From: Candidatus Cloacimonadota bacterium | GTDB taxonomy: Bacteria > Cloacimonadota > Cloacimonadia > Cloacimonadales > TCS61 | NCBI GenBank assembly: GCA_030596265.1 | Contig: JAUVKM010000143.1 | Location: 1-5,972 of the forward strand | Direction: 5' to 3' | DNA: 5,972 bases | In this document: positions 1 through 5,972 of the stretch, piece after piece | How the letters are laid out: every line of letters starts with the position of its first letter | Numbering within the stretch: the first letter of the stretch is position 1 | The notes under the pieces: model-generated | What the model saw: only the letters and a program-made list of their open reading frames with translations | Databases searched by the model: none | What the model was told of the DNA's origin: nothing | Translations under genes and position numbers: made by a program

Positions 1-315
1 AAAAGTGCGCAGAAAGTTATTGATACAGTCCTTAAATCAGAAGATGCTCTTTGGCGGGGAATCGGCTGGATCCCAGATTCAGGACTAGGAATTCGAGATG
101 AATTTAAAGAATTTGATGCTTCCAAAAAATATAATATTACACTTAAGGAAGAAGAGGGAAACACTGGTTGCAGATGTGCGGATGTTCTTAAGGGAATAAT
201 CATTCCACCAGAGTGTCCATTATTTGAAAAGACCTGTAATCCTGCTCACCCAATCGGTCCGTGTATGGTATCTTCCGAAGGAAGCTGCGCAGCTTATTAT
301 AAATATGAAAGATAG
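1..315 (+). CDS. hypD: HypD, hydrogenase maturation Fe-S protein (3' end only)
   Basis: This is the last 104 codons of an open frame that enters from the left edge and stops at TAG (313-315). The translation shows the HypD C-terminal signature: CRCADVLKG (Cys at residues 57 and 59 of the fragment), PPECPLF (Cys72), TCNP (Cys79), and a tail PIGPCMVSSEGSCAAYY (Cys88, Cys96). In the HypD family these C-terminal cysteines hold a [4Fe-4S] cluster. HypD with HypC forms the scaffold on which the Fe(CN)2CO unit of [NiFe] hydrogenases is built in the cytoplasm, receiving cyanide from HypE. The N-terminal two thirds, including the active-site cysteine region, lie outside the window, so completeness cannot be judged. 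The hypD-hypE order is the usual one and supports the call. Confidence 0.94.
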   Translation, partial: KSAQKVIDTVLKSEDALWRGIGWIPDSGLGIRDEFKEFDASKKYNITLKEEEGNTGCRCADVLKGIIIPPECPLFEKTCNPAHPIGPCMVSSEGSCAAYYKYER

Positions 316-319
316 AATT

Positions 320-393
320 GCTCACGGATTTGCACGGAGAAAGCGCTAATAGTATATTCTAATTATCTGCGTTTATCCGTGTTTATCTGCGGT
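320..393. repeat. Intergenic repeat of 10-bp CACGGATAAA-type units in inverted arrangement
   Basis: Most of the 99-bp hypD-hypE gap is repeat sequence. On the left is GCTCACGGATT (320-330) followed by a second CACGGA (333-338). On the right are three tandem 10-bp units, ATTATCTGCG (362-371), TTTATCCGTG (372-381) and TTTATCTGCG (382-391). CACGGAT (323-329) and ATCCGTG (375-381) are perfect 7-bp inverted copies, so the element is roughly palindromic with an AT-rich centre. Related units recur at 3086-3143, where GCTCACGGATT is identical. Similar 'ACGGATAAACACGGATAA' dispersed repeats are known from many environmental genomes; calling this a member of that class is inference. Confidence 0.7.
330..358 (+). 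promoter_or_regulatory. Possible sigma70-like promoter upstream of hypE
   Basis: TTGCAC (330-335) and TATATT (353-358) are separated by 17 bp and lie about 60 bp before the hypE start. The -10-like box differs from TATAAT at one base, but the -35-like box matches TTGACA only in its first three bases. The -35-like box falls inside the repeat element. The host sigma factor consensus is unknown and the DNA is AT-rich, so this may be chance; hypE may simply be transcribed from upstream of hypD. Confidence 0.25.
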
Positions 394-414
394 AGAATAA
401 TAGGATAATAAATA

Positions 415-1398
415 ATGAAAGACGATATAATAACTCTCGGTCATGGTAGTGGTGGAGGATTAACCAGAAGATTGATTAATGATATCTTCGATAAGAACTT
501 CAAACTTCCAACATTGGATGATGCGGTTGAAATTGAAAACAGGATTGTTGTAACCACAGATGCCCATGTGATAAAACCAATTTTCTTTCCTGGTGGAGAT
601 ATTGGTAAACTTTCTGTTACTGGAACTGTAAATGATGTATCAATGAAAGGTGCTGTTCCAAAATATCTCTTGATAACTTACATCATTGAAGAAGGTTTTA
701 GGATAGACGATTTGAAAACAATAACCGAATCTGTTCAAAAAACTGCGGAAGATGCTAATGTGAAAATTATTGCCGGTGATACAAAAGTTGTAGAAAGAGG
801 CAAAGCTGACGGAATGTATATCACAACAACCGGAATTGGTTTTCTTCCCGAAGGTGTAAACCTTACTTCCAAAAACATTAAGAATGGCGATAAGATAATT
901 GTTAATGGCAGTATTGGAGATCACACGATAGCAATAATTAATGCTCGAGAAAAACTTGATCTTACGCCAACTCCGCAAAGCGACTGTGCATCTTTAAATG
1001 GGCTTGTTCAATTAATGCTGAAAAGTGGAAATGTGAAATTCCTGCGTGATGCAACTCGGGGCGGTGTTGCTACAATTTTAAATGAAGTCGTCGAAGATAC
1101 TGGTGTGGGTATCATAATAAATGAAGAAGATATTCCAATAAATGATGCAGTAAATGCAATTTGCGGATTACTCGGATTAGATGCACTTTATATGGCAAAT
1201 GAAGGTAAACTAGTATCATTTGTTTCCGGTGAAACTTCCAACCTGATAAATGAAATGAAAAAACATAAATATGGAAAGAAAGCAAAGATCATTGGTGAAG
1301 TAACTACAAAAGTCAAAGGTGTTTATTTAAGAACTTCCATTGGTGGATTACGTCCGCTGCTAATGTTGGAATCTGATCCGCTTCCGAGGATATGCTGA
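415..1398 (+). CDS. hypE: HypE, carbamoyl dehydratase for hydrogenase cyanide ligands
   Basis: A full-length HypE of 327 residues, in the usual family size range. HypE is a PurM/AIR-synthase-like ATP-using enzyme. HypF carbamoylates its C-terminal cysteine, HypE dehydrates this to a thiocyanate, and the cyanide passes to iron on the HypC-HypD complex. Visible motifs are GHGSGG (residues 9-14), TTDAHV (47-52), the glycine-rich stretch with GKLSVTGTVNDVSMKGA (64-80), GDTKVV (121-126), GSIGDH (165-170), DATRGG (212-217), ANEGK (261-265), and the terminal PRIC with the essential Cys327 as last residue. The ATG at 415 is chosen because the family N-terminus follows at once; an AGGAT-type ribosome site lies at 402-406. 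The stop TGA (1396-1398) is directly followed by a hairpin repeat that leaves the functional tail intact. HypF and HypC are not in the window. Confidence 0.97.
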   Translation: MKDDIITLGHGSGGGLTRRLINDIFDKNFKLPTLDDAVEIENRIVVTTDAHVIKPIFFPGGDIGKLSVTGTVNDVSMKGAVPKYLLITYIIEEGFRIDDLKTITESVQKTAEDANVKIIAGDTKVVERGKADGMYITTTGIGFLPEGVNLTSKNIKNGDKIIVNGSIGDHTIAIINAREKLDLTPTPQSDCASLNGLVQLMLKSGNVKFLRDATRGGVATILNEVVEDTGVGIIINEEDIPINDAVNAICGLLGLDALYMANEGKLVSFVSGETSNLINEMKKHKYGKKAKIIGEVTTKVKGVYLRTSIGGLRPLLMLESDPLPRIC

Positions 1399-1432
1399 CC
1401 TCACCCCAACCCTCTCCTACAAGGAGAGGGAG
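1399..1432. repeat. Palindromic hairpin repeat (CCTCACCCCAACCCTCTCC type)
   Basis: The sequence after the hypE stop is CCTCACCCCAA followed by a perfect hairpin: CCCTCTCCT (1410-1418), loop ACA (1419-1421), AGGAGAGGG (1422-1430). It is GC-rich against AT-rich surroundings. It matches a class of short dispersed elements, 'cctcaccccaaccctctcc...ggagaggg', that I know from unrelated bacterial genomes; that identification is from memory. No T-run follows it on either strand, so it is not a standard intrinsic terminator, although the stem could attenuate or stabilise the transcript. Confidence 0.75.
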
Positions 1433-1438
1433 AAAGAG
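1422..1438 (+). promoter_or_regulatory. Purine-rich ribosome binding region inside the hairpin repeat arm
   Basis: The only Shine-Dalgarno-like bases before the ATG at 1445 are in the 3' arm of the repeat hairpin and the purine run after it: AGGAG (1422-1426, about 18 bp from the ATG), GGGAG (1428-1432, 12 bp) and AAAGAG (1433-1438, 6 bp). If the hairpin folds in mRNA, the stronger candidates are paired. The repeat may thus both supply and partly hide the ribosome site. This is inference from position only. Confidence 0.4.
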
Positions 1439-1444
1439 AAAAAA

Positions 1445-3076
1445 ATGAAGAAATTAATATTATTAACGATTTTATCAGCTATATTTTTATCGCTTTGTGC
1501 TGATATCGGTGATACTTTGGTAGTACAAACTTTCACATTTAACGACATCGAAAAAAGAAGAGATTTTTTTGAATTTCCTGATGATGAAAGAACCTGGGAA
1601 AAAATCTATATGTATAGAACCTTGAAATGTGATGAGCAAACTAAACAAGATAAGCATCCCTGCGGAGAATGGGATTACAGCACTTTCACGCTCTTATACA
1701 TTCCCGTTGGAGATACTGTGGAAGTTTTTGAGTTGGAAAATTATGTTACACCATATGGGATGGGAATTGATCTGAATGGTGATTGCGGTTGGACATATAT
1801 TTATGATGTTACAGATTATGCTCCTCTGCTTAGAGGTAATTTAGAAATTTCCTCAGGAAACCAACAGGAACTTCTCGATATGAAATTTATCTTTATTGAA
1901 GGGATACCTCCTCGCGAAGTGTTTTCCGTGAATAATCTTTATCCATGGGGTCATTATAAATATGAAAAAATTGCAGTTGATAGTGTTTTGCAGCCTTTTG
2001 AATTAACCCTCGATCCCAAGGCAAGTGGCTATATGTTACGAACTCGAATTTCGGGTCATGGACACCACGGTCCGCAAAATTGTTGTGAATGGGCGAGTAA
2101 AACACATACATATTATGCAAATGAAGGCGTTCTTTTCCGTTGGAATATCTGGAAGAATTGCGGAGATAATCCCATTTACCCGCAAGGTGGAACCTGGCAA
2201 TTCGATCGAGCGGGATGGTGCCCTGGAACTCCAGTAGATACCTATGATTTCGAACTCACGAACAAAGTTGATCCGGGTGATACTCTTACATTCGATTATG
2301 GGATCGAAATGTATTCGGATAACGGTGAAAAGAGTGGAGAATTTCGACAATGTCATCAACTTTTTTCTTACGGCAAACCGAATTTCAATAACAATGCAGA
2401 AGTTTATGACATCATTGCTCCATCAGACAAAGATACTTATAGCAGGATTAATCCGATCTGCTCGAATCCTGAGATTGTTATCCGAAATTCAGGAAAATAT
2501 CCATTGAAAACCCTAACCATAGAATACGGTTTGAGAACAGAAGAAAAACACACTTATAAATGGTATGGTAATTTGGAATTCTTAAAAAAAGAAAACATAA
2601 TTTTACCAAATATCAATTGGAAAAGTGATGATAGTATTTTTGTTGTTGAAATTTCCAATCCAAACGGAAAGCCTGATGAATATCTAAATAATAATAAAAT
2701 GACTTCGACGGTTGTTAAACTTGAAATCCTTCCCTCACATTTTTATTTGCATATAGAAGCTCAAGGTCTTGGAAGAGCAAAAGATAATGCTTATACGATC
2801 ACAGATGATATCGGAAAAATTTTGTATGAGAAGGAAGAATTTTATGATAATGAAATTTATGAAGAACTTATCGAGTTGCCTGCAGGTTGTTATGAATTAA
2901 AAATTACTGATCGTAAAGAAGATGGAATGATAAGACATTGGTGGTATCGAAACTCAAATCCTGAATTAGTTGGAAAAAACGGAAAAATTGAAATTTTGGA
3001 TGAAAATAAAAAATTGTTGAAAAAATTGAAATACGATTTTGCCGAATCTGAAATATTCAGATTTAGAATAGAATGA
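1445..3076 (+). CDS. Exported peptide-N-glycosidase F-related protein
   Basis: A 543-residue protein with a Sec signal peptide (Lys-Lys, hydrophobic residues 4-17, likely cut near Cys18-Ala19). Residues about 20-320 resemble the two jelly-roll domains of PNGase F, which removes N-glycans from glycoproteins at the Asn amide bond. From recalled Elizabethkingia PNGase F, CGEWDY (73-78) aligns with CDEWD, placing Asp77 at catalytic Asp60; NCCEW (212-216) aligns with GCAEW, placing Glu215 at Glu206; and DRAGWCPG (254-261) is nearly identical. The third catalytic residue, Glu118, appears to fall at Gly138. Residues about 325-430 look like an Ig/CARDB-like domain and 432-543 like a second beta domain with a GCYELKITD motif (481-489). 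There is no T9SS tail, so the final location is uncertain. The start is supported by the signal peptide. The family is fairly sure; true PNGase activity is not. Confidence 0.87.
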   Translation: MKKLILLTILSAIFLSLCADIGDTLVVQTFTFNDIEKRRDFFEFPDDERTWEKIYMYRTLKCDEQTKQDKHPCGEWDYSTFTLLYIPVGDTVEVFELENYVTPYGMGIDLNGDCGWTYIYDVTDYAPLLRGNLEISSGNQQELLDMKFIFIEGIPPREVFSVNNLYPWGHYKYEKIAVDSVLQPFELTLDPKASGYMLRTRISGHGHHGPQNCCEWASKTHTYYANEGVLFRWNIWKNCGDNPIYPQGGTWQFDRAGWCPGTPVDTYDFELTNKVDPGDTLTFDYGIEMYSDNGEKSGEFRQCHQLFSYGKPNFNNNAEVYDIIAPSDKDTYSRINPICSNPEIVIRNSGKYPLKTLTIEYGLRTEEKHTYKWYGNLEFLKKENIILPNINWKSDDSIFVVEISNPNGKPDEYLNNNKMTSTVVKLEILPSHFYLHIEAQGLGRAKDNAYTITDDIGKILYEKEEFYDNEIYEELIELPAGCYELKITDRKEDGMIRHWWYRNSNPELVGKNGKIEILDENKKLLKKLKYDFAESEIFRFRIE

Positions 3077-3085
3077 TATATGTTA

Positions 3086-3143
3086 GCTCACGGATTGATA
3101 CGGATAAACACAGATAAAAGACTTAACCACAGAGAGCACGGAG
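3086..3143. repeat. Intergenic repeat related to the hypD-hypE element, plus a CCACAGAG-type unit
   Basis: Nine bases after the stop at 3076 the sequence GCTCACGGATT (3086-3096) repeats bases 320-330 exactly. It is followed by TACGGATAAA (3099-3108) and CACAGATAAA (3109-3118), the reverse-complement form of the 10-bp units before hypE, and by AACCACAGAGAGCACGGAG (3125-3143), a 'ccacagagnncacggag' unit that also belongs to a dispersed repeat type found in environmental genomes. Here the units all point one way, whereas the first copy is inverted around its centre. Confidence 0.65.
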
Positions 3144-3277
3144 ATAAACCTTGCGAATGATGCATCGGAGGCGTAAGAAAAAAAGCAATGCTAGAATTCT
3201 CTTGCCTGTCAAATGGCTGAGGAATAAGATGTTTGTAATGGTTAGAAACTTCATGTTTGTTGTTAACTCTATTAGTT
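3144..3277. other. Unexplained middle part of the PNGase F-like/hypA gap
   Basis: About 134 bp without a credible gene. It starts with a possible small hairpin, CTTGCG (3150-3155) with CGTAAG (3172-3177), 6 bp with one G-T pair, whose loop contains the 8-bp palindrome GATGCATC (3159-3166). The rest has no clear promoter, tRNA or protein homology that I can see. Being flanked by repeat units on both sides, it may be part of a composite non-coding element. A minus-strand open frame crosses it but is built from repeat sequence. Confidence 0.35.
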
Positions 3278-3304
3278 TTTTGTTCGTTTTGTTTGTTTTG
3301 TTCG
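3278..3304. repeat. Three tandem 9-bp TTTTGTTYG units upstream of hypA
   Basis: TTTTGTTCG (3278-3286), TTTTGTTTG (3287-3295) and TTTTGTTCG (3296-3304) lie head to tail, differing only at the eighth base of the middle copy. They end 23 bp before the hypA ATG, so they lie in its 5' leader or promoter zone. A copy-number-variable spacer, a protein binding site, or a relic of repeat growth are all possible. Confidence 0.75.
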
Positions 3305-3327
3305 TTGCTAAATAAAAGGAAATAATT

Positions 3328-3678
3328 ATGCACGAAGGCGCAATAATTCACTCATTATTAGAAATTGCTAAAGATATCCGAATTAAAGAAAATCTTAAAG
3401 AAATATTAGAAGTTAAAATAGTTGTTGGCAAATTCCATCAGATCGTTGAGGAAGTAATGATAGCCAATTTCGATTTTATGAAAACCGAATATGACGGATT
3501 TGAGAACGCAGTACTATTAATGACTGAAAAAGAGGTAAGTGTTAAATGCGAAGACTGCAAACACGAATTCACTATTGATGAACCTATTTTTATGTGTCCA
3601 AAATGCGAATCCTTTAACACTGAATTAATTTCCGGAAAAGAATTATATATTGAGACGATGGAAGGAATGAAAGAATAA
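3328..3678 (+). CDS. hypA: HypA, hydrogenase nickel incorporation protein
   Basis: A 116-residue protein of normal HypA length. HypA is a cytoplasmic metallochaperone that, with the GTPase HypB, delivers nickel to the large subunit of [NiFe] hydrogenases. It starts with Met-His-Glu, the nickel-binding N-terminus, and continues with the family pattern SLLEIA (residues 9-14) and the VVGKFHQI region (32-39). The zinc site is two CxxC pairs, CEDC (74-77) and CPKC (90-93), as in the family. Position 4 is Gly where Leu is more usual. The start is fixed by the MHE requirement, and a good ribosome site AAGGA (3316-3320) lies 7 bp upstream. It is separated from hypE by the exported PNGase F-like gene and a repeat-filled gap, so it may have its own promoter, though none is clear. 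It probably shares a transcript with the peptidase gene 27 bp downstream. Confidence 0.95.
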   Translation: MHEGAIIHSLLEIAKDIRIKENLKEILEVKIVVGKFHQIVEEVMIANFDFMKTEYDGFENAVLLMTEKEVSVKCEDCKHEFTIDEPIFMCPKCESFNTELISGKELYIETMEGMKE

Positions 3679-3705
3679 TAAAATCTAATCTAAATTGGAG
3701 GAATA

Positions 3706-5418
3706 ATGAAAAAAATGTTATTGTTTTTTGCACTAATTTTTGTGAGCATGCAATTATTTGCAATTCAGCAGCCTGAAGAACTTATGAATGATATCAACGA
3801 TACGGAACGGATAATGACAAGATTGAAACAATTGAATGCATTAACTTCTAATAGTGAGCAGAGTCTTTTGAATTCGTTAATCACCAACACTGATGAAAAT
3901 TCACTGGAGTTGTGGGTTTATAATTTTCTAAACAATACGCATTCATTGATTTCCGTGACAAGACAAATAAACTCAACTTTGTGTAATATCTATGTAGCTG
4001 ATGATATTTGGAATGTTACAATAGATCCCGTCGATGTGGAACATTTGAGAAATGCTTTTGAAGATTCAACAGCAGCAGACCCTACAAAAGGTATTTATGA
4101 ACTCGACACTGTAATGTTCGGCATAACTTCTGATATTGATAATAATGGTAAAACTAATATTCTGATATATGATATTGATGATACGAATATTAATGGTTAT
4201 TTCTCTCCATCAGATATTTTGGGAGGACCATACAGTAACAACATGGAGCTTCTCTATATTGATGATAATCCACACAATGCAGGGATTCACAGTAGTTATT
4301 GTTATGCTACCCTGGCTCATGAATTTCAACACCTTATACATTGTAACCACGATAGTAACGAAACAACTTGGGTAAATGAAGGGTTATCCAGTTTTGCTCA
4401 GTGGGTGAATGGTTGGATCAGTCCGTATTGGATGATGCTATTTACCCAAAATCCTGATAATAACCTAGTGCAATGGAGCGCAGGTGCCGATTATCCTCAA
4501 AGCTATTTATTTATGCATTATCTTTATGAACATTATGTAATAGAAGATGAGAACATAATCTATAATCTGGTTCACATAACTCAGAACAGTATGGATGGCT
4601 TGGATGCTGCACTTGTAGAAACTGGCTGGGGAACGGATATCACCTCCATAGATGTATTTAATAATTGGGTAATTGCAAATCATATAAATGATCCAGTATT
4701 TATGGATGGATTGTACAGCTATTCTGATAATCCAATCGGGACAGGACAATTTGTTCTAACTAACACCGCTGAATATTCAAGTTATCCAGTTACTTCCGAT
4801 AATGTCTCAATGAATCATTGGAGCGTAAACTATATTCTATTTGAAAATACCAACTTGGATCTGTCGGTTGATTTTGATGGAAATGAAACTAATTCTAATT
4901 TCCACGTTCAATTTGTTAAATTCTTAAGTAATGAACCGGTTGAGGTAGTTGAGATGGAACTAGATACACAAATGAACGGCAATATTGTTCTGCCTAATTC
5001 TGGAATCGTTTATGACAAAGTTCTAATGGTTGTTACAGATACCTATACAGCATATTCACAAATCACATATAGTTATGAAGCAACAAATTCTGTGAGTGCT
5101 GAAGAAGAAGAAATTAATATTCAATCACAATATTCTGTAACGAATTATCCCAATCCATTTAGTTTAAGTTCCTCACGTAATCCTGGAATAACTATTTCAT
5201 ATAACATCCCTATAAGCGGAAACGTGAAAATAGATATTTATAATATCAAGGGACAGAAAGTTACTTCTCTATATAATGAATACAATAATGTTGGTGGGAA
5301 TTCCGTACTTTGGAATGGGAAAGACGATTCCAACTCAGTAGTATCAAGCGGGATTTACTACTATAAGATTATTTCAGGGAATTTCTCAGAAACAAAAAAA
5401 ATGATCTTATTGAAATAA
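3706..5418 (+). CDS. Exported zinc metallopeptidase with T9SS type A C-terminal sorting domain
   Basis: A 570-residue protein with a signal peptide (residues 1-19, likely cut after LFA). The catalytic region has LAHEFQHLIH (203-212) with the HExxH zinc motif at 205-209 and TWVNEGLSSFAQW (221-233), in which Glu225 is the probable third zinc ligand: a gluzincin arrangement, most like M30 (hyicolysin)-type bacterial peptidases. DIDNNG (143-148) looks like a calcium-binding loop and QSYLFMHYLYEHY (265-277) like the helix following the active site. Residues about 340-460 seem to be a beta domain. After an acidic linker (EEEE, 466-469) comes a T9SS type A tail of FlgD-like form: NYPNPF (480-485), KIDIYNIKGQKV (508-519), WNGKDDSNS (536-544), SSGIYYYKI (547-555). 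It should be exported to the surface or medium as a protease. GGAGGA (3697-3702), 3 bp before the ATG, supports the start. The substrate is unknown. Confidence 0.86.
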   Translation: MKKMLLFFALIFVSMQLFAIQQPEELMNDINDTERIMTRLKQLNALTSNSEQSLLNSLITNTDENSLELWVYNFLNNTHSLISVTRQINSTLCNIYVADDIWNVTIDPVDVEHLRNAFEDSTAADPTKGIYELDTVMFGITSDIDNNGKTNILIYDIDDTNINGYFSPSDILGGPYSNNMELLYIDDNPHNAGIHSSYCYATLAHEFQHLIHCNHDSNETTWVNEGLSSFAQWVNGWISPYWMMLFTQNPDNNLVQWSAGADYPQSYLFMHYLYEHYVIEDENIIYNLVHITQNSMDGLDAALVETGWGTDITSIDVFNNWVIANHINDPVFMDGLYSYSDNPIGTGQFVLTNTAEYSSYPVTSDNVSMNHWSVNYILFENTNLDLSVDFDGNETNSNFHVQFVKFLSNEPVEVVEMELDTQMNGNIVLPNSGIVYDKVLMVVTDTYTAYSQITYSYEATNSVSAEEEEINIQSQYSVTNYPNPFSLSSSRNPGITISYNIPISGNVKIDIYNIKGQKVTSLYNEYNNVGGNSVLWNGKDDSNSVVSSGIYYYKIISGNFSETKKMILLK

Positions 5419-5420
5419 AT

Positions 5421-5948
5421 ATGGAAACTTTCACAGAATTCAAACCTCTAGTAAATAATCCACTCTTTCACCAGCAAAGAGAAAAATCGTTAAATCTATT
5501 AGATATCAACAATATTGATGCACCCATAAAAGAAATAATCAAAGATTTTTCAAATCTTTCATATTGCTTCACACTTCAAAGTTGTTATGGTCATTTTTTG
5601 TATGATAATCAGAAGAACCCGAACAACATTGAATCCTTACCTGAATCAGATAATATCATCATTGTTGAATATAGAATAGCATACATCGCATTATGCATCC
5701 GGAATAACGAACAGGGTAGAATGCTATTACAGGAACTAAAAAAAATCACGTCAATTGACCCGGATTATGTGCAATTCGGATGTGCGGACTGGTTCTGGCA
5801 AAGACAGATTAATTCTTATGTTCTACAAGTTGAACCGAAAAGATATAAAACAAAAGATAATATCACCGTAAATTTTCAAGAAGCATTACATATAGAAAAG
5901 GTTAGAAATGAATTTGTTAGAAGACTTGAAAAAATATTTGACTATTAA
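5421..5948 (+). CDS. Conserved-looking cytoplasmic protein of unknown function
   Basis: A 175-residue soluble protein with no signal peptide or membrane segment. I do not recognise a named family, though it looks like a conserved bacterial hypothetical protein. Notable segments are YCFTLQSCYGHF (residues 48-59, Cys49 and Cys55), IVEYRIAYIALCI (81-93), DPDYVQFGCADWFWQRQ (113-129, Cys121 amid aromatics), NSYVLQVEPKRYKTKD (131-146), and a charged helical C-terminus (152-173). The S-x-x-S-C-x-G-H segment and the later LQVEP strand faintly recall TYW3-type tRNA wybutosine methyltransferase-like proteins, but this is weak. The ATG is 2 bp after the peptidase stop and has no Shine-Dalgarno sequence, suggesting translation by ribosomes that finish the peptidase gene. 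The coupling suggests shared expression and does not by itself indicate shared function. Confidence 0.8.
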   Translation: METFTEFKPLVNNPLFHQQREKSLNLLDINNIDAPIKEIIKDFSNLSYCFTLQSCYGHFLYDNQKNPNNIESLPESDNIIIVEYRIAYIALCIRNNEQGRMLLQELKKITSIDPDYVQFGCADWFWQRQINSYVLQVEPKRYKTKDNITVNFQEALHIEKVRNEFVRRLEKIFDY

Positions 5949-5972
5949 GATTCAATACTGGTTTTTTAAGTA

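Noticed and set aside
320..391. CRISPR-like array between hypD and hypE
   Set aside because: The units are only 10 bp, directly abutting and without unique spacers, and no cas genes are present.
640..978. Minus-strand open frame inside hypE
   Set aside because: It lies wholly within an intact, well-recognised hypE and has no family-like motif; a shadow of AT-rich coding DNA.
1410..1430. Intrinsic terminator after hypE
   Set aside because: The stem is strong, but no T-run follows on the + strand (the next bases are purines) or on the - strand, so it fits a dispersed repeat better.
1893..2507. Several open frames on both strands inside the PNGase F-like gene
   Set aside because: They overlap the catalytic core encoded in the main frame and show no recognisable protein features.
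3088..3351. Minus-strand open frame of 87 codons across the gap before hypA
   Set aside because: It runs through the dispersed repeat units and the start of hypA, lacks a ribosome site, and its low-complexity part is the tandem 9-bp repeat read backwards.
4169..4749. Open frames on both strands inside the metallopeptidase gene
   Set aside because: They overlap the HEFQH and following helix-coding region in other frames, and their translations look like random AT-rich sequence.

Overview
The window is AT-rich and almost fully coding, with all genes on the + strand. It carries part of a [NiFe]-hydrogenase maturation (hyp) cluster mixed with genes for large exported proteins. The best guess for the host is an uncultured anaerobic bacterium of the Fibrobacterota-Chlorobiota-Bacteroidota (FCB) side of the tree, possibly Cloacimonadota-like. 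This rests on hyp genes together with a protein ending in a type IX secretion system (T9SS) type A sorting domain, a peptide-N-glycosidase F (PNGase F) relative, and short dispersed intergenic repeats. The phylum is an inference; there is no rRNA or other marker here.

Layout: (1) the 3' end of hypD (1-315), cut by the window edge; (2) a 99-bp gap of 10-bp repeat units, with a weak promoter-like pair; (3) complete hypE (415-1398), ending in the functional Pro-Arg-Ile-Cys tail; (4) a 46-bp gap holding a perfect 9-bp-stem hairpin repeat that begins right after the hypE stop; (5) an exported PNGase F-related protein (1445-3076) with two extra C-terminal beta domains; (6) a 251-bp gap that is a mosaic of repeats related to the one before hypE, an unexplained middle segment and three tandem 9-bp units; (7) complete hypA (3328-3678); (8) an exported zinc metallopeptidase with HEFQH plus downstream Glu and a T9SS tail (3706-5418); (9) a 175-residue conserved-looking cytoplasmic protein of unknown function (5421-5948), starting 2 bp after the peptidase stop. 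The last 24 bases hold nothing recognisable.

How the genes work together: HypD and HypE make and deliver the cyanide ligands of the hydrogenase Fe(CN)2CO centre, and HypA takes part in nickel insertion, so these three belong to one pathway. Neither the PNGase F-like protein nor the metallopeptidase has a known part in it. They look like cell-surface or extracellular glycoprotein/protein-degrading functions placed among the hyp genes. No CRISPR array, transposase, tRNA or rRNA was seen. I found no convincing wholly new system. The points most worth following are the altered active site of the PNGase F relative, the repeat mosaics at the hyp gene borders, and the unknown 175-residue protein.
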